From Prauserella alba (lineage in GTDB: Bacteria > Actinomycetota > Actinomycetes > Mycobacteriales > Pseudonocardiaceae), in NCBI RefSeq assembly GCF_024171735.1, contig NZ_JAMTCH010000005.1:434001-498000 (forward strand): DNA of 64,000 nucleotides, in the 5' to 3' direction. How positions within the stretch are numbered: the first letter of the stretch is position 1; every line of letters starts with the position of its first letter. Both the position numbers and the translations under genes were made by a program. Shown piece by piece: positions 24,014-33,386 of the stretch. The notes under the pieces were generated by a model, which was not told the origin of the DNA, searched no databases, and saw only the letters and a program-made list of their open reading frames with translations.

Positions 24014-25231
24014 TCAGGACCGGGGCTGGTCGTTGCGACCCGGGATCGGGTCCTTGCCGAGGTCGAGGGAGTGGAGCGCGGTGGCGAGCTCGGCGACGTC
24101 GAACGGCTGGGCCAGCGACCGGCCCGTGAGCTCGTTGATGCGGCGCAGCCGGTAGCGGACCGTGTTCGGGTGGCAGTAGAGCTGCTTGGCGGCCTGCTCG
24201 GCGGAGCCGGCCTGGTCGAACCAGGCACGCAGGGTGTCCAACAGGCTGGTGCGGTCATCGGCGGGGAGCTCGAGTACCGCGCCCAGCACCTGGTAGGCGA
24301 CACGTTCGCTCTCGTCCGGGTCGCAGGCGACGAGCGCGGCGAGCGGGCTGGTGCCGAACGTGCGGACCTCCGCCTTTCCCGCGGGGATCCCTGCCAGCGC
24401 AACGCTGGCCAGATGCAGTGCCCGCGGGGTGTCCCGGAGTGATTGGTACGGGGGACTGACGCCGGTGCGCGTGGTCGCCGCCTCGCGCAGGACGGCGAAC
24501 AGCTCGTCGCGTTGACCGGGACGCAGCGAGACGACACCGGTGTGCAGCGTCGGAGTGAGCCGCCAGGCGGAGACGATGCCCCTGTCGGCGAGTCGTTGTT
24601 CGACGCGGGGGAGCCCGGCGTCGGCGAGAGCGCTGTTCTCCGCGGCGACGACGACCAGGTCGACGTTCGGCTGCAGGTCGAGGAGCTTGGCGATCTCCCA
24701 CGGGCTCGCGTCGGGCCCGACCTGACCGGTGAACAGCGCCTCGACGAGGGCGGCGCGGCGCTGGTGCTGTTCGGTGAGCAGCTCCGCGGTCGCGGCCCGG
24801 TAGGCCTCGGTGAGCTCGATGGCGTGTTCGTCGGCGAGCTGCCAGAGGAGGGTGCCTGCGCCGATGAGTGTGGTGCGGGTGGGTTCGTGGCCATCGCGCG
24901 CGTGGCGGATGAGCACGTCCCAGACGGCGGTGAAGGTCAGCCGGTAGGCGCGCAGCACCTCGGGCAACGGCGCGCCCTGATACGCGCGGCGCCGCCCCGT
25001 CTCCCGCGGCGCACTGAGATCGCGTGAGCCACCGGGGTCACGGAGGGCGGCGACGATGTAGCGGAGGTTGTGCTCGATGGAACGGCGCAGGTCGTCGCGT
25101 GGAACGACCGTGCGGTACACGTCCATCCGGTCGACGCAGTCGGCGACGACGTCGTCGGCCAGCTCGGCCAGGCGCGTGGCCGCCAGGTCGGCGAGCTCGG
25201 CGAGGGCGTCCTCACGTGGTTCATCGATCAT
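24014..25231 (-). CDS. PucR/CdaR-family transcriptional regulator
   Basis: The 405-residue protein ends in the PucR helix-turn-helix: QAAKQLYCHPNTVRYRLRRINELTGRSL near 355-382, after a GGDEF-like linker domain. The N-terminal half contains a RsbRD-like sensor segment with QGAPLPEVLRAYRLTFTAVWDVLI. ATG 25231 is chosen over one 14 codons upstream on family length; ribosome sites are weak for both. It is divergent from the molybdopterin oxidoreductase gene, which it may control. Confidence 0.85.
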   Translation of the reverse strand: MIDEPREDALAELADLAATRLAELADDVVADCVDRMDVYRTVVPRDDLRRSIEHNLRYIVAALRDPGGSRDLSAPRETGRRRAYQGAPLPEVLRAYRLTFTAVWDVLIRHARDGHEPTRTTLIGAGTLLWQLADEHAIELTEAYRAATAELLTEQHQRRAALVEALFTGQVGPDASPWEIAKLLDLQPNVDLVVVAAENSALADAGLPRVEQRLADRGIVSAWRLTPTLHTGVVSLRPGQRDELFAVLREAATTRTGVSPPYQSLRDTPRALHLASVALAGIPAGKAEVRTFGTSPLAALVACDPDESERVAYQVLGAVLELPADDRTSLLDTLRAWFDQAGSAEQAAKQLYCHPNTVRYRLRRINELTGRSLAQPFDVAELATALHSLDLGKDPIPGRNDQPRS

Positions 25232-25559
25232 CGTTTCGTTCCAGCCCGACGTCGTGGTGGGAGATTGTCGCATCGGACGGCACCGCCTCGACGTGCTGCG
25301 TCACAACGAGCTTTGTCTGCGTCGACAACCACCGCCACAGTACCGTCGACGTCGCCGACCCGGACGCAGGAAAGGTGCGGATCGACAGGGTCGTCGTGGA
25401 CCGCGACCGGTTCCTCGTCGATGCGACGAGCGGCGCCGCAGCCGCATAGCGCCGCAGCCGGATAGCGCCGCAGCCCACGGCGATCACGCCACCGCCCGCA
25501 TCGAACAGCGGTCGCACCACGGTGACGACCACGAGGACATCGACGAAACAGGAGCCGGC
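25232..25559. other. Divergent intergenic region with a 16-bp triple repeat
   Basis: The 328 bp between the PucR and FdhF-like genes carry three tandem 16-bp units starting GCGCCGCAGCC at 25433, 25449 and 25465; the third is degenerate. Promoters for both genes must lie here, but no clear -10/-35 pair was recognised. Confidence 0.45.
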
Positions 25560-27998
25560 ATGGGCAGCGACGACACGGCGGACACGGTCGAAGGGGACGA
25601 GGGCACCGTCGAACACGGGCCGCGTCCGGAGGCGGCGTCCGACCGGAGTGCCCCGACGTCGGAGCGGCAGTCCGTCCCCGGGCTGATGTCGGACACGCCC
25701 CGCCAGGGCGGTACGGGCCCGGCGACCGACGGTCGCTGGTCGCAGCGGCCGTATCACCACCCGGCCGCCGGATGGGGCGCTGCGGCGTCGGTCATGCGGG
25801 TACTGGCTCGTGAACGTGCACCGGTCAAGGGCACCCGCGCGATGTTCGACATGAACCACGCGGAGCGGAGTTACGACTGCCCCGGGTGCGCCTGGCCCGA
25901 CGACACCAAGGGCCTCAAGCTCGACATCTGCGAGAACGGCATCAAGCACGTCACCTGGGAGATGACGGGAAAGCGGGTCGACCGGGAGTTCTTCGCCGCC
26001 CACTCGGTTTCCGAACTGGCCGAGTGGACCGACTTCGACCTCGAGAATCAGGGACGGCTCACCGAGCCGATGGTCTACGACGCCGCCACCGATCACTACG
26101 TGCCGATCAGCTGGGCGGACGCGTTCGAACTCGTCGGCACGGAACTGCGCGGGCTGGACGATCCCGGTCAGGCGTCGTTCTACACCTCGGGCAGGCTCGG
26201 CAACGAGGCGACGTTCCTCTACCAGCTGATGGTCCGCGAGTACGGCACGAACAACCTGCCGGACTGTTCCAACATGTGCCACGAGGCCTCCGGCCGGGCG
26301 CTGCGGGCCTCGATCGGGACCGGTAAGGGCACCGTCGACCTGCACGACTGGGAGCAGTGTGACGCGCTGTTCGTTCTCGGGGTCAACGCCGCGTCGAACG
26401 CGCCGCGGATGCTGACGGCGCTGGCCGAGGCGCACGAGCGTGGCGCCGACGTCGTCCACGTCAACCCGCTGGTCGAGGCGGGTTCCACCCGCACGATCGT
26501 GCCCCACGAGTTCGTCGACATGGCGCGGTTCAAGTCGACCCCGACCAGCACCATGAACCTGCAGGTCCGTCCAGGAGGCGACCTGGCCCTGATGCGCGGC
26601 ATCGCCAAGGTGGTGTTCGAGCGGGCACGCGAGACTCCCGACGTCCTCGACCACGAGTTCCTCGAATCGTCCACCCACGGTTTCGAGGAGTACCGCGAGC
26701 TGGTCGAGGCCACGAGCTGGGACGAGCTCGTGGCCCAGTCCGGGCTCAGCGAGGCCGACATCCGGCGTGCCGCCGAGGTCTACCTGCGCTCCGAACGCGC
26801 ACTGATCAGCTGGTGCCTCGGCGTCAGCCAGCACGAACACGGCGTGGACACGGTCAGGGAGATCGTGAACCTGCTGTTGCTCCGCGGGAACATCGGGCGC
26901 GAGGGCGCAGGCCCGTCACCGGTGCGCGGCCACAGCAACGTGCAGGGCAACCGCACCTGCGGCATCGACCACCGGCCGGGGACCGAGTTCCTGGACCGGC
27001 TGGCCGAGGTGTGCCGGATCGATCCGCCGCGCGAGCACGGCCTCGACACCGTCCGTTCGATCGAGGCGATGCATGCCGGCGAGCTCAAGGTGTTCGTCGG
27101 CATGGGCGGCAACTTCGTGCGAGCCGCGCCGGACACCGAGTACACCGCCGAGGGGTTGCGACGGTGCGAGCTGACCGTGCAGATCAGCACCAAGCTGAAC
27201 CGCAGCCACCTGGTGCACGGCACCAAGGCGTTGATCCTGCCGTGTCTGGGCCGCACCGAGCTGGACGAGCAACGTGGCGGCAAGCAGAGCACGAGCGTCG
27301 AGGACGCGATGAGCATGGTCCACCTCTCGTCCGGCAGGAAGCGGCCTGCGTCGCCGCTGTTGCTGTCCGAACCGGCCATCATCGCCGGCATGGCGCGGGC
27401 GACGCTGCCCGACAGTGCAACTCCGTGGGAGTGGTACGTCGAGGACTACGACCGCATCCGCGACGTCATGGCGCAGGTTCTGCCGGGCTTCGAGGACTTC
27501 AACACGCGTGTGCGGCAGCCCTCGGGGTTCCGGATCCCGCAGCCGGCCCGTGAGCGCACCTTCCACACGGGTTCCGGTAAGGCCGAGTTCTGCCACGCGA
27601 ACCTGCCGGACGTCATCCCGGACTCCGCCGATGTGCTCGTCCTGCAAACGATGCGTTCGCACGATCAGTGGAACACCACGATCTACTCGAACAACGACCG
27701 GTACCGCGGGGTGCGCAACCTGCGCGAGCTGATCTTCTTGAACGCCGACGACATGCGTGCACGCGGAATCGAGGAGGGAACCCCGGTCGACATCGTCGCC
27801 ACCTCCAAGGACGGATCGCAGCGATCGCTGCACGAGTACCGCGCCATCTCCTACGACCTGCCCCGTGGCAGCGCCGCGGGATACATGCCCGAGATGAACG
27901 GACTCATCGGCGCTGCCGACTACAGCGTCCAAAGTGACCAGCCGCTGATGAAGAGCATCCGCGTCCGGGTGGAACCGTCCACTTCGGCCGGCATGTAG
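25560..27998 (+). CDS. FdhF/YdeP-like molybdopterin oxidoreductase
   Basis: The 812-residue protein belongs to the formate-dehydrogenase-alpha-like (FdhF/YdeP) group. Family signatures include SYDCPGCAWPDD near 103, SFYTSGRLGNEATFLYQL near 205, NLPDCSNMCHEASGRAL near 235, RGNIGREGAGPSPVRGHSNVQGNR near 445 and the C-terminal NNDRYRGVRNLREL. There is no in-frame TGA, so no selenocysteine is needed, and no N-terminal CxxCxxxC [4Fe-4S] cluster typical of true formate dehydrogenases is seen. About 85 residues at the N-terminus are low-complexity and acidic. ATG 25560 follows AGGAG. The electron partner is unknown; YdeP is linked to acid resistance in E. coli. Confidence 0.88.
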   Translation: MGSDDTADTVEGDEGTVEHGPRPEAASDRSAPTSERQSVPGLMSDTPRQGGTGPATDGRWSQRPYHHPAAGWGAAASVMRVLARERAPVKGTRAMFDMNHAERSYDCPGCAWPDDTKGLKLDICENGIKHVTWEMTGKRVDREFFAAHSVSELAEWTDFDLENQGRLTEPMVYDAATDHYVPISWADAFELVGTELRGLDDPGQASFYTSGRLGNEATFLYQLMVREYGTNNLPDCSNMCHEASGRALRASIGTGKGTVDLHDWEQCDALFVLGVNAASNAPRMLTALAEAHERGADVVHVNPLVEAGSTRTIVPHEFVDMARFKSTPTSTMNLQVRPGGDLALMRGIAKVVFERARETPDVLDHEFLESSTHGFEEYRELVEATSWDELVAQSGLSEADIRRAAEVYLRSERALISWCLGVSQHEHGVDTVREIVNLLLLRGNIGREGAGPSPVRGHSNVQGNRTCGIDHRPGTEFLDRLAEVCRIDPPREHGLDTVRSIEAMHAGELKVFVGMGGNFVRAAPDTEYTAEGLRRCELTVQISTKLNRSHLVHGTKALILPCLGRTELDEQRGGKQSTSVEDAMSMVHLSSGRKRPASPLLLSEPAIIAGMARATLPDSATPWEWYVEDYDRIRDVMAQVLPGFEDFNTRVRQPSGFRIPQPARERTFHTGSGKAEFCHANLPDVIPDSADVLVLQTMRSHDQWNTTIYSNNDRYRGVRNLRELIFLNADDMRARGIEEGTPVDIVATSKDGSQRSLHEYRAISYDLPRGSAAGYMPEMNGLIGAADYSVQSDQPLMKSIRVRVEPSTSAGM

Positions 27999-28118
27999 CT
28001 CGACGAGCCCGACGCGGACCCCGAGTCCTGTTCGGTGCGACGCCGGTTCGGCGGGCCGGTGGCGTACTCGTGCGGTGTCAGCTGCTGGGCGTCCACTGCA
28101 ACCCTCGGGTGAGACCGG

Positions 28119-28598
28119 TCAGCGACGGTGGTCCTCGGCGGCCGCGATCATCCGCGTGATCCGAGCGGTCAACTGTTCTCGTTCGGGTTCGTCGATGTCG
28201 CCGAGGAGTTCTCCGAGTCGAGCGATCACGCCGTCGTGCGTGGCGGTGCCCACCTGGAGGCCGTCGCTGGTCAGCGAGATCTGGTAGACGCGCCGGTCCG
28301 TGTTGCTGCGGGTCCGGACGACGAGGCCACGTTTCTCGGCTCGGTCGACCAGGCCGGTGAGGCTGGACTTCTCCAGGTCGAGCATCCGACCCAGGTCCGC
28401 CATCCCGACGGGACCGTCCACGAGGCGGCACAGCAACTGTGCCTGCTGCGCGGTGAGGTCGTGGTCGCGGCTGACCTCACCGAAGACCCGCTGCACCACA
28501 TGCGACAGGCGCACCAGCGCCGTTTCGAGTCCGATCTCATCGGTCAGCCGCGGGCCGGGTGCCGTGACCGCCCGGGCCGACTCGGTGGTGTGGGTCAT
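28119..28598 (-). CDS. MarR-family transcriptional regulator
   Basis: The 159-residue protein has the MarR winged helix: DLTAQQAQLLCRLVDGPVGMADLGRMLDLEKSSLTGLVDRAEKRGLVVR followed by the wing DRRVYQISLT. These dimeric repressors usually control a divergent gene. Here the 28631-28673 palindrome lies between it and a flavoprotein gene, which fits autoregulation plus control of 28765-30763. Confidence 0.92.
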   Translation of the reverse strand: MTHTTESARAVTAPGPRLTDEIGLETALVRLSHVVQRVFGEVSRDHDLTAQQAQLLCRLVDGPVGMADLGRMLDLEKSSLTGLVDRAEKRGLVVRTRSNTDRRVYQISLTSDGLQVGTATHDGVIARLGELLGDIDEPEREQLTARITRMIAAAEDHRR

Positions 28599-28630
28599 GA
28601 GCTCCTCCTACGGCCCCAGCGTAGTTGACG

Positions 28631-28673
28631 ACTGTTCATAGTGCGAACTAATATAGTTCGTGTTATGAACAGT
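28631..28673. promoter_or_regulatory. Nested 43-bp palindrome, probable MarR operator
   Basis: Outer arms ACTGTTCATA (28631-28640) and TATGAACAGT (28664-28673) are perfectly inverted. Inner arms CGAACTA (28644-28650) and TAGTTCG (28654-28660) are also perfect. Both share the centre 28652. The AT-rich core probably overlaps the divergent promoters. Two concentric dyads suggest two dimers or alternate occupancy. Confidence 0.75.
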
Positions 28674-28764
28674 ACGTGATAAGAACTACCTGTCAGTGGT
28701 GCTGTGCCGGCGGCGTTGTGAGAACGGTGTCGTGAGAACCAGGCAGTTGGAACGAGGAGGTGCG

Positions 28765-29847
28765 ATGAGTCCTGGCGTCGTGGTGGCCGGTGGTGGATAC
28801 GCCGGCGTGGCGGCTGCGCAAGCACTCGACGACGTGGCCGACGTCGTCCTGGTGGAGCCACGGGACCGGTTCGTGCACAACGTGGCCGCCTTGCGGGCAC
28901 TGGTCGATCCGGCGTGGACCGAAGCGATCTTCTTTCCCTATGACCGGCTGCTCAGTCGTGGGCGTGTGGTGCGCGACCGGGTGACCCATGCCGACGGCGA
29001 CACGGTGGTGCTGAGTTCGGGCGAGCGGCTGAACCCGGAGTACCTGGTGCTCGCCACCGGGTCGAGTTACCCGTTCCCGGCGAAGATCGCGGCCGACGAC
29101 AGTGCGGACGCGGTCGCCGGGCTGCGTGCCACCCGTGCCTCGCTCGCAGCGGCGAAGCGGGTCCTGCTGCTGGGAGCCGGGCCCGTGGGACTGGAGCTCG
29201 CCGGTGAGATCAAGGCGGCCTGGCCGGAGAAGGACGTCACGCTCGTGGACCCGGCCGGCGAGATCGTCAGCGGTGGTTACCCTGACGAGCTCCGGACCGA
29301 GCTACGCGGCCAACTCGACGATCTCGGTATCGAGCTGCTCATCGGCACCTCGCTGGATGGCCGACCACCGACCGAGCCGGGTGAGCTCGCCGCGTTCACG
29401 GTACGCACGCACGCAGGCCGGGACATCGACGCCGATCTCTGGTTCCGTTGCTACGGCGTCACGCCCCACAGTGACTACCTGGCGGGCAGCCTTGCCGCGG
29501 CACGGCGCGACAACGGCCACGTCGAGGTCAGCGAGGATCTCCGAGTCGCCGGTCACGACCGGGTCTTCGCCCTCGGCGACCTGACCGACCTGCCCGAAGC
29601 CAAGATGGCCAAGGCCGCCGGAGAGCACGCCGAGGTGGCGGCGGCCAACATTCGCGCGCTGATTGCGGGCCACCCCGGGTCGGCGACCTATCAGCCCGCT
29701 CCCGCGGCCATCTCCTTGCCGCTGGGGCCCGCCGGCGGTGCCTCGTATGCGGCCGGCGTCGGTGTTCTCGGCCCCGAGCGGACCTCTCATCTGAAGGGCA
29801 CCCACCTGCGGATGGACACCTACACGACACTCTTCGGCCTCGCCTGA
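28765..29847 (+). CDS. AIF/NDH-2-like FAD-dependent pyridine nucleotide oxidoreductase
   Basis: The 360-residue protein has an N-terminal FAD motif (VVVAGGGYAGVAAAQAL at 5-21), a second NAD(P) Rossmann motif (VLLLGAGPVGLELAGEI near 134-150) and the flavin motif VFALGDLTDLPEAKMAKAAGEH near 268-289. This matches the single-chain AIF/FSP1/NDH-2-like group that reduces quinones. ATG 28765 follows GAGGAGG; the longer open frame lacks a site. It is divergent from the MarR gene and likely cotranscribed with the NmrA-type gene 58 bp downstream. Confidence 0.88.
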   Translation: MSPGVVVAGGGYAGVAAAQALDDVADVVLVEPRDRFVHNVAALRALVDPAWTEAIFFPYDRLLSRGRVVRDRVTHADGDTVVLSSGERLNPEYLVLATGSSYPFPAKIAADDSADAVAGLRATRASLAAAKRVLLLGAGPVGLELAGEIKAAWPEKDVTLVDPAGEIVSGGYPDELRTELRGQLDDLGIELLIGTSLDGRPPTEPGELAAFTVRTHAGRDIDADLWFRCYGVTPHSDYLAGSLAAARRDNGHVEVSEDLRVAGHDRVFALGDLTDLPEAKMAKAAGEHAEVAAANIRALIAGHPGSATYQPAPAAISLPLGPAGGASYAAGVGVLGPERTSHLKGTHLRMDTYTTLFGLA

Positions 29848-29905
29848 CCCCGACATGAGCCCCACACCCACTGTCCTTTCCGGAACGTATCGAAAGGATG
29901 CGCCG

Positions 29906-30763
29906 ATGATCCTGGTGACCGGTGCGACCGGCCATGTCGGCCGCGCACTCGTGGACGAGCTGACCGCGACCTCGACACCGCTCCGGGCGCTGACTCGGAC
30001 GCCGCCCCGGGCCGGATTCCCGCCCCGGGTCGAGACCGCCGAGGGCGACCTGTCCCGCACGGACGCACTGCGTGCCGCAATGGAAGGGGTCGAGTCGCTG
30101 TTCCTCGTCCTTCCCGACGGGCAGTTGCCGGCCGAGGTCCTGCCCACCGTGCGCCGGGCGGGGGTGCGCCGCGTCGTTCTGGTTTCGAGTCTGCTCGCCC
30201 AGACGCACCCGTCCTCGGTCATCGGAGCCGCAATGCTGACCGCCGAAACGGCCGTACGCGAGAGCGGTCTGGATTGGACGCTGTTGCGGCCGTGGGAGTT
30301 CGCTTCCAATACCCTCGCCTGGGCCTCCCAGATCCGCGGCGGGGACACCGTACGCCTGCCGGCAGCGGGGTTGGCCTCTCCGGTGATCCACCCCGCCGAC
30401 ATCGCCGCCGTCGCCGCCAGAGCGCTGACCGAAGACGGCCATGAGGCCAGGGTCTATCCGCTCACCGGGCCCGAGGCCCTGACCGTCGAGCAGAAGGTGA
30501 CCGCGATCGGCACGGCCCTGGGACGCGAGCTGCACGTCGAGGTCCACGCCGATCCGCAGCCCGCCGACCACGTCGCCCGACAGGATCAGGGCGCAGTCAC
30601 CGAGGACCCCATGATCCCGGGCGTGGCCACGCAGGAGAGCCCCGGTGTGCTGCCCACCGTGGAAGAGGTGACAGGAAACCCTGCCCGCGGCTTCCACTTG
30701 TGGGCCACCGAGAACAGCGATGCCTTCGGACCGCGCACGTGTCCCTCGGCGAACGATGCCTGA
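29906..30763 (+). CDS. NmrA-type atypical SDR NAD(P)-binding protein
   Basis: The 285-residue protein starts with MILVTGATGHVGRALVDEL, a canonical GxxGxxG NAD(P) motif, followed by SLFLVLPDGQ and RVVLVSSLLAQ. The YxxxK catalytic pair of classical SDRs is absent, as expected for NmrA-like redox sensors and quinone reductases. ATG 29906 follows AAAGGA. The downstream part ends in a longer C-terminal tail than usual. Confidence 0.82.
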   Translation: MILVTGATGHVGRALVDELTATSTPLRALTRTPPRAGFPPRVETAEGDLSRTDALRAAMEGVESLFLVLPDGQLPAEVLPTVRRAGVRRVVLVSSLLAQTHPSSVIGAAMLTAETAVRESGLDWTLLRPWEFASNTLAWASQIRGGDTVRLPAAGLASPVIHPADIAAVAARALTEDGHEARVYPLTGPEALTVEQKVTAIGTALGRELHVEVHADPQPADHVARQDQGAVTEDPMIPGVATQESPGVLPTVEEVTGNPARGFHLWATENSDAFGPRTCPSANDA

Positions 30764-30830
30764 CGCCGGCCGCGGCATCGCCGGCATGCTGCTCCTTGCC
30801 CTGCGGGTGGCGCCGGTGCAGGGCTAAACA

Positions 30831-30866
30831 TGAATCCGAATTCGGAAAATCTTGAACCCGGGTTCA
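30831..30866. promoter_or_regulatory. Two palindromes upstream of the quinone oxidoreductase, probable TetR operators
   Basis: CCGAATTCGG (30836-30845, within TGAATCCGAATTCGG) and TGAACCCGGGTTCA (30853-30866) are perfect dyads 144-179 bp before the quinone oxidoreductase ATG. A related palindrome occurs at 33116-33141. The TetR gene at 32090 is the obvious candidate binder. Confidence 0.6.
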
Positions 30867-31009
30867 CATTCGCGTAGCGTGCACCCCCACTCCCGGGCCG
30901 GTGATCTCGGACGGAAGGGGCGAGCAGGTACCGAGGACCTGCGCTGCCTGACCCGGGCGTGAACACGTCGTGGCACACGGAGTCATCGTCGAAAGGGTGT
31001 GACCCATCA

Positions 31010-31960
31010 ATGCGCGCCATTCACATCAGCAGTCTCGACGGCCCTTCTGCGGTCGAAGTGGTCGATGTCCCGGCCCCGGCCGATGAGGAGCAGGTCACCG
31101 TCGATGTGAGGGCCGCAGGGGTGGCGTTCCCCGAGTTGCTGCAGACGCGGGGCCTCTACCAGGTCAAGCCGGAGCTCCCGTTCATTCCGGGTGCGGAGGT
31201 GGCAGGGGTGGTGACCGCGGCGCCCGAGTCGTCCGGGCTGGCCGTCGGAGACCGGGTCGCCTCCCTGTCGCTGCTGGGCGGTTTCGCCGACCGGGTACTG
31301 GCTCGCCCGGACCTGACCTTTCGCCTGCCCGACAGTGTGTCCTTCGAGGAGGGCGCCTCCTTCCTCTTCAACTACTGCACGTCCTACTTCGCCCTCCTCG
31401 AACGCGGGCACCTCGCCGAGGGGGAGACCGTGCTCGTGCACGGTGGCGCCGGAGGTATCGGCACCAGCGCGATCCAGGTGGCCAAGGCGTTCGGGGCCGG
31501 CCGCGTGATCGCGGTGGTCTCGGCCAAGGAAAAAGGCGATGTCGCCATGGCAGCCGGGGCGGACGAATTCGTCCTCGCCGAGAATTTCAAGGACGAGGTC
31601 GGCCGGGCTGTCGACGTCGTCCTCGACCCGGTGGGCGGTGACCGGTTCACCGACTCGCTCCGGACGCTGCGCGAGCACGGCCGCCTCCTCGTGGTCGGAT
31701 TCGCCGCGGGCGACATCCCCACGGTCAAGGTCAACCGGCTGCTGCTCAACAACATCTCCGTGACCGGCGTGGGCTGGGGCGCCTACTCGATGCCGCGGCC
31801 AGGGCACGTGGCCACCCAGTGGGCAGCGATGGAACCGCACCTGCGCAGCGGTGCGCTGAAACCCGTGCTCGGACCGTCCTTCCCGCTCGAGCAGGCCGCT
31901 GACGCCCTGCAATGCCTCGAGCGGCGAGCCGCCACGGGGAAGGTGGTTCTCACGTTGTGA
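31010..31960 (+). CDS. NADPH:quinone oxidoreductase-like zinc-independent MDR
   Basis: The 316-residue protein is a medium-chain dehydrogenase/reductase of the quinone oxidoreductase group: FIPGAEVAGVV near 58-68, VLVHGGAGGIGTSAIQVAKAFGAGRVIAV near 142-170 and LDPVGGDRF near 205. Zinc ligands are missing. ATG 31010 has GAAAGGGTG upstream with longer spacing. It precedes the TetR gene by 129 bp, in the same direction. Its family members can act on acryloyl-CoA-type or quinone substrates; the acyl-CoA genes nearby suggest lipid catabolism. Confidence 0.87.
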   Translation: MRAIHISSLDGPSAVEVVDVPAPADEEQVTVDVRAAGVAFPELLQTRGLYQVKPELPFIPGAEVAGVVTAAPESSGLAVGDRVASLSLLGGFADRVLARPDLTFRLPDSVSFEEGASFLFNYCTSYFALLERGHLAEGETVLVHGGAGGIGTSAIQVAKAFGAGRVIAVVSAKEKGDVAMAAGADEFVLAENFKDEVGRAVDVVLDPVGGDRFTDSLRTLREHGRLLVVGFAAGDIPTVKVNRLLLNNISVTGVGWGAYSMPRPGHVATQWAAMEPHLRSGALKPVLGPSFPLEQAADALQCLERRAATGKVVLTL

Positions 31961-32089
31961 GCGGAGCCCGTGCCGGCCGCATCGGTGGCTGCCCACGCCG
32001 GACCGCACGCCGGTGTGGGCAGCGTCGGCGTGGGCGACCAGGATGGCTGCCGGGGTGTGGCACCATGCAGCTGCATCCAAGGAGGGCAG

Positions 32090-32761
32090 ATGAGCAGCAA
32101 GAGCAGCGCGCGCGGCGAGTCGGCCGTGCCTCCGCTCGCCGACACGTCTGCGTTCCGTGCTCCGCCGGTGACGGCGCGGGGTGCCCGCACTCGTGCCGCT
32201 CTCGTTGCGGCCGCGCGCGTGGTCTTCGAACGTGACGGCTACCTCGACGCCAGGCTGACCGACATCACCGCCGAGGCGAAATGCTCCACGGGGAGCTTCT
32301 ACACCTACTTCTCCAGCAAGGAAGAGGTCTTTCTTGCGGTCGTGGAAGAAGCTCAGCACGACATGCTGCACCCCGGCGCCCCGCACCTCGACGAGGACGA
32401 GGCCTCCCCTGCCGCGGTCATCGAAGCGTCGAACCGCGCATATCTCGAGGCCTACAAGCGCAACGCCAAGCTGATGCTGATCCTCGAACAGGTGGCCGTG
32501 GTCGACCCGAAGTTCCGAGAGGTGCGCCGCACCCGCAGCCGGACGTTCGCGGCCCGGAATGCGCGAGCCATCGCGAGGCTGCAGGAACAGGGTCTCGTCG
32601 ACCCCGGCATCGACCCCAAGATGGCCGCGATGGCCTTGTCCGGCATGGTCTCGCGCCTCGCCTACAACGTCTTCTGCCTCGGGGACAAGGCGAGCATGAA
32701 ACAGCTGGTCGACACCACGACGCGGCTCTGGGTCAACGCACTCAAGCTCGACGAGAGCTGA
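32090..32761 (+). CDS. TetR-family transcriptional regulator
   Basis: The 223-residue protein has a TetR helix-turn-helix near 28-75: TRAALVAAARVVFERDGYLDARLTDITAEAKCSTGSFYTYFSSKEEVF. The C-terminal domain is helical, as in ligand-binding TetR members. ATG 32090 follows GGAGGG. Palindromes at 30831-30866 and 33116-33141 flank it, suggesting it represses both the quinone oxidoreductase and the acyl-CoA operon, probably in response to an acyl-CoA. Confidence 0.92.
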   Translation: MSSKSSARGESAVPPLADTSAFRAPPVTARGARTRAALVAAARVVFERDGYLDARLTDITAEAKCSTGSFYTYFSSKEEVFLAVVEEAQHDMLHPGAPHLDEDEASPAAVIEASNRAYLEAYKRNAKLMLILEQVAVVDPKFREVRRTRSRTFAARNARAIARLQEQGLVDPGIDPKMAAMALSGMVSRLAYNVFCLGDKASMKQLVDTTTRLWVNALKLDES

Positions 32762-33386
32762 GGGAGCGGCGGCTGCGCGGGCCGCGCCCGCGCAGGCTGC
32801 GGGCCGGTGCCTGAGGGCCGGTGTTTGAGGGCTGGTGCCTGCGCGACTGTCCGTGCGGAAGTGCGGCATGGCGTGCCCGGTCGGTTCCGGTGCCGAAGGG
32901 AACTACGTTCTCGCCGACGCCGCCGAGGCGGCCGACGGGCGCTGTGGCCACGATCGACTCAACGCGCTCGCCTCGAATCCCGATGGAGTCGACGGCGAGT
33001 TCAAGTACGTGGTCGGCTCGATGTCTGCTGTGCCGCCGGTGTGCCCACTTCAGCCCAGTCCCCCGGGGTGGTGCGGGCAGTGGACTCGGCCCTCGGCTCC
33101 GGCGCTACCCGAAGATTGAATACGAATCCGGATTCAAGTATCGTGCGGCACCAGTCGAGACCGAGGAGTCGCGTATGGCGAACCCGTCGCTCCCTTCGTT
33201 TCCGGGGACGGTCCGTGGAATCCGCTCGAACTCGCGGGGAACGACTGCGACGCCGGGTTCGGCTGGTCCGGGATGTTCGATGCCGTGACGATCTCCGCCC
33301 GAGACCGGCGTGCGCAAGCCTTCGCGCGAGGCCTACCGAAGACAACTGACCACAGTGGCCGTTCGGCCACCGATGGAGGAGCGACG
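32762..33386. other. Intergenic region with promoter of the acyl-CoA operon
   Basis: The 625 bp contain no supported gene; frames here are low in family-like content. The informative part is the palindrome at 33116-33141. The ribosome site GGAGGAG before 33387 closes the region. Confidence 0.4.
33116..33141. promoter_or_regulatory. Palindrome upstream of the acyl-CoA dehydrogenase, probable TetR operator
   Basis: TTGAATACGAATCCGGATTC continuing into AAGTAT contains the perfect dyad GAATCCGGATTC (33124-33135). It resembles the two palindromes at 30831-30866 in its TGAAYCCG half-site. It lies about 250 bp before the ATG, so the transcript would have a long leader. Confidence 0.55.

Noticed and set aside
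25560-27998. Selenocysteine-containing formate dehydrogenase
   Set aside because: There is no in-frame TGA and no SECIS-like need; the active-site region reads through with cysteines, and the family is FdhF/YdeP-like.
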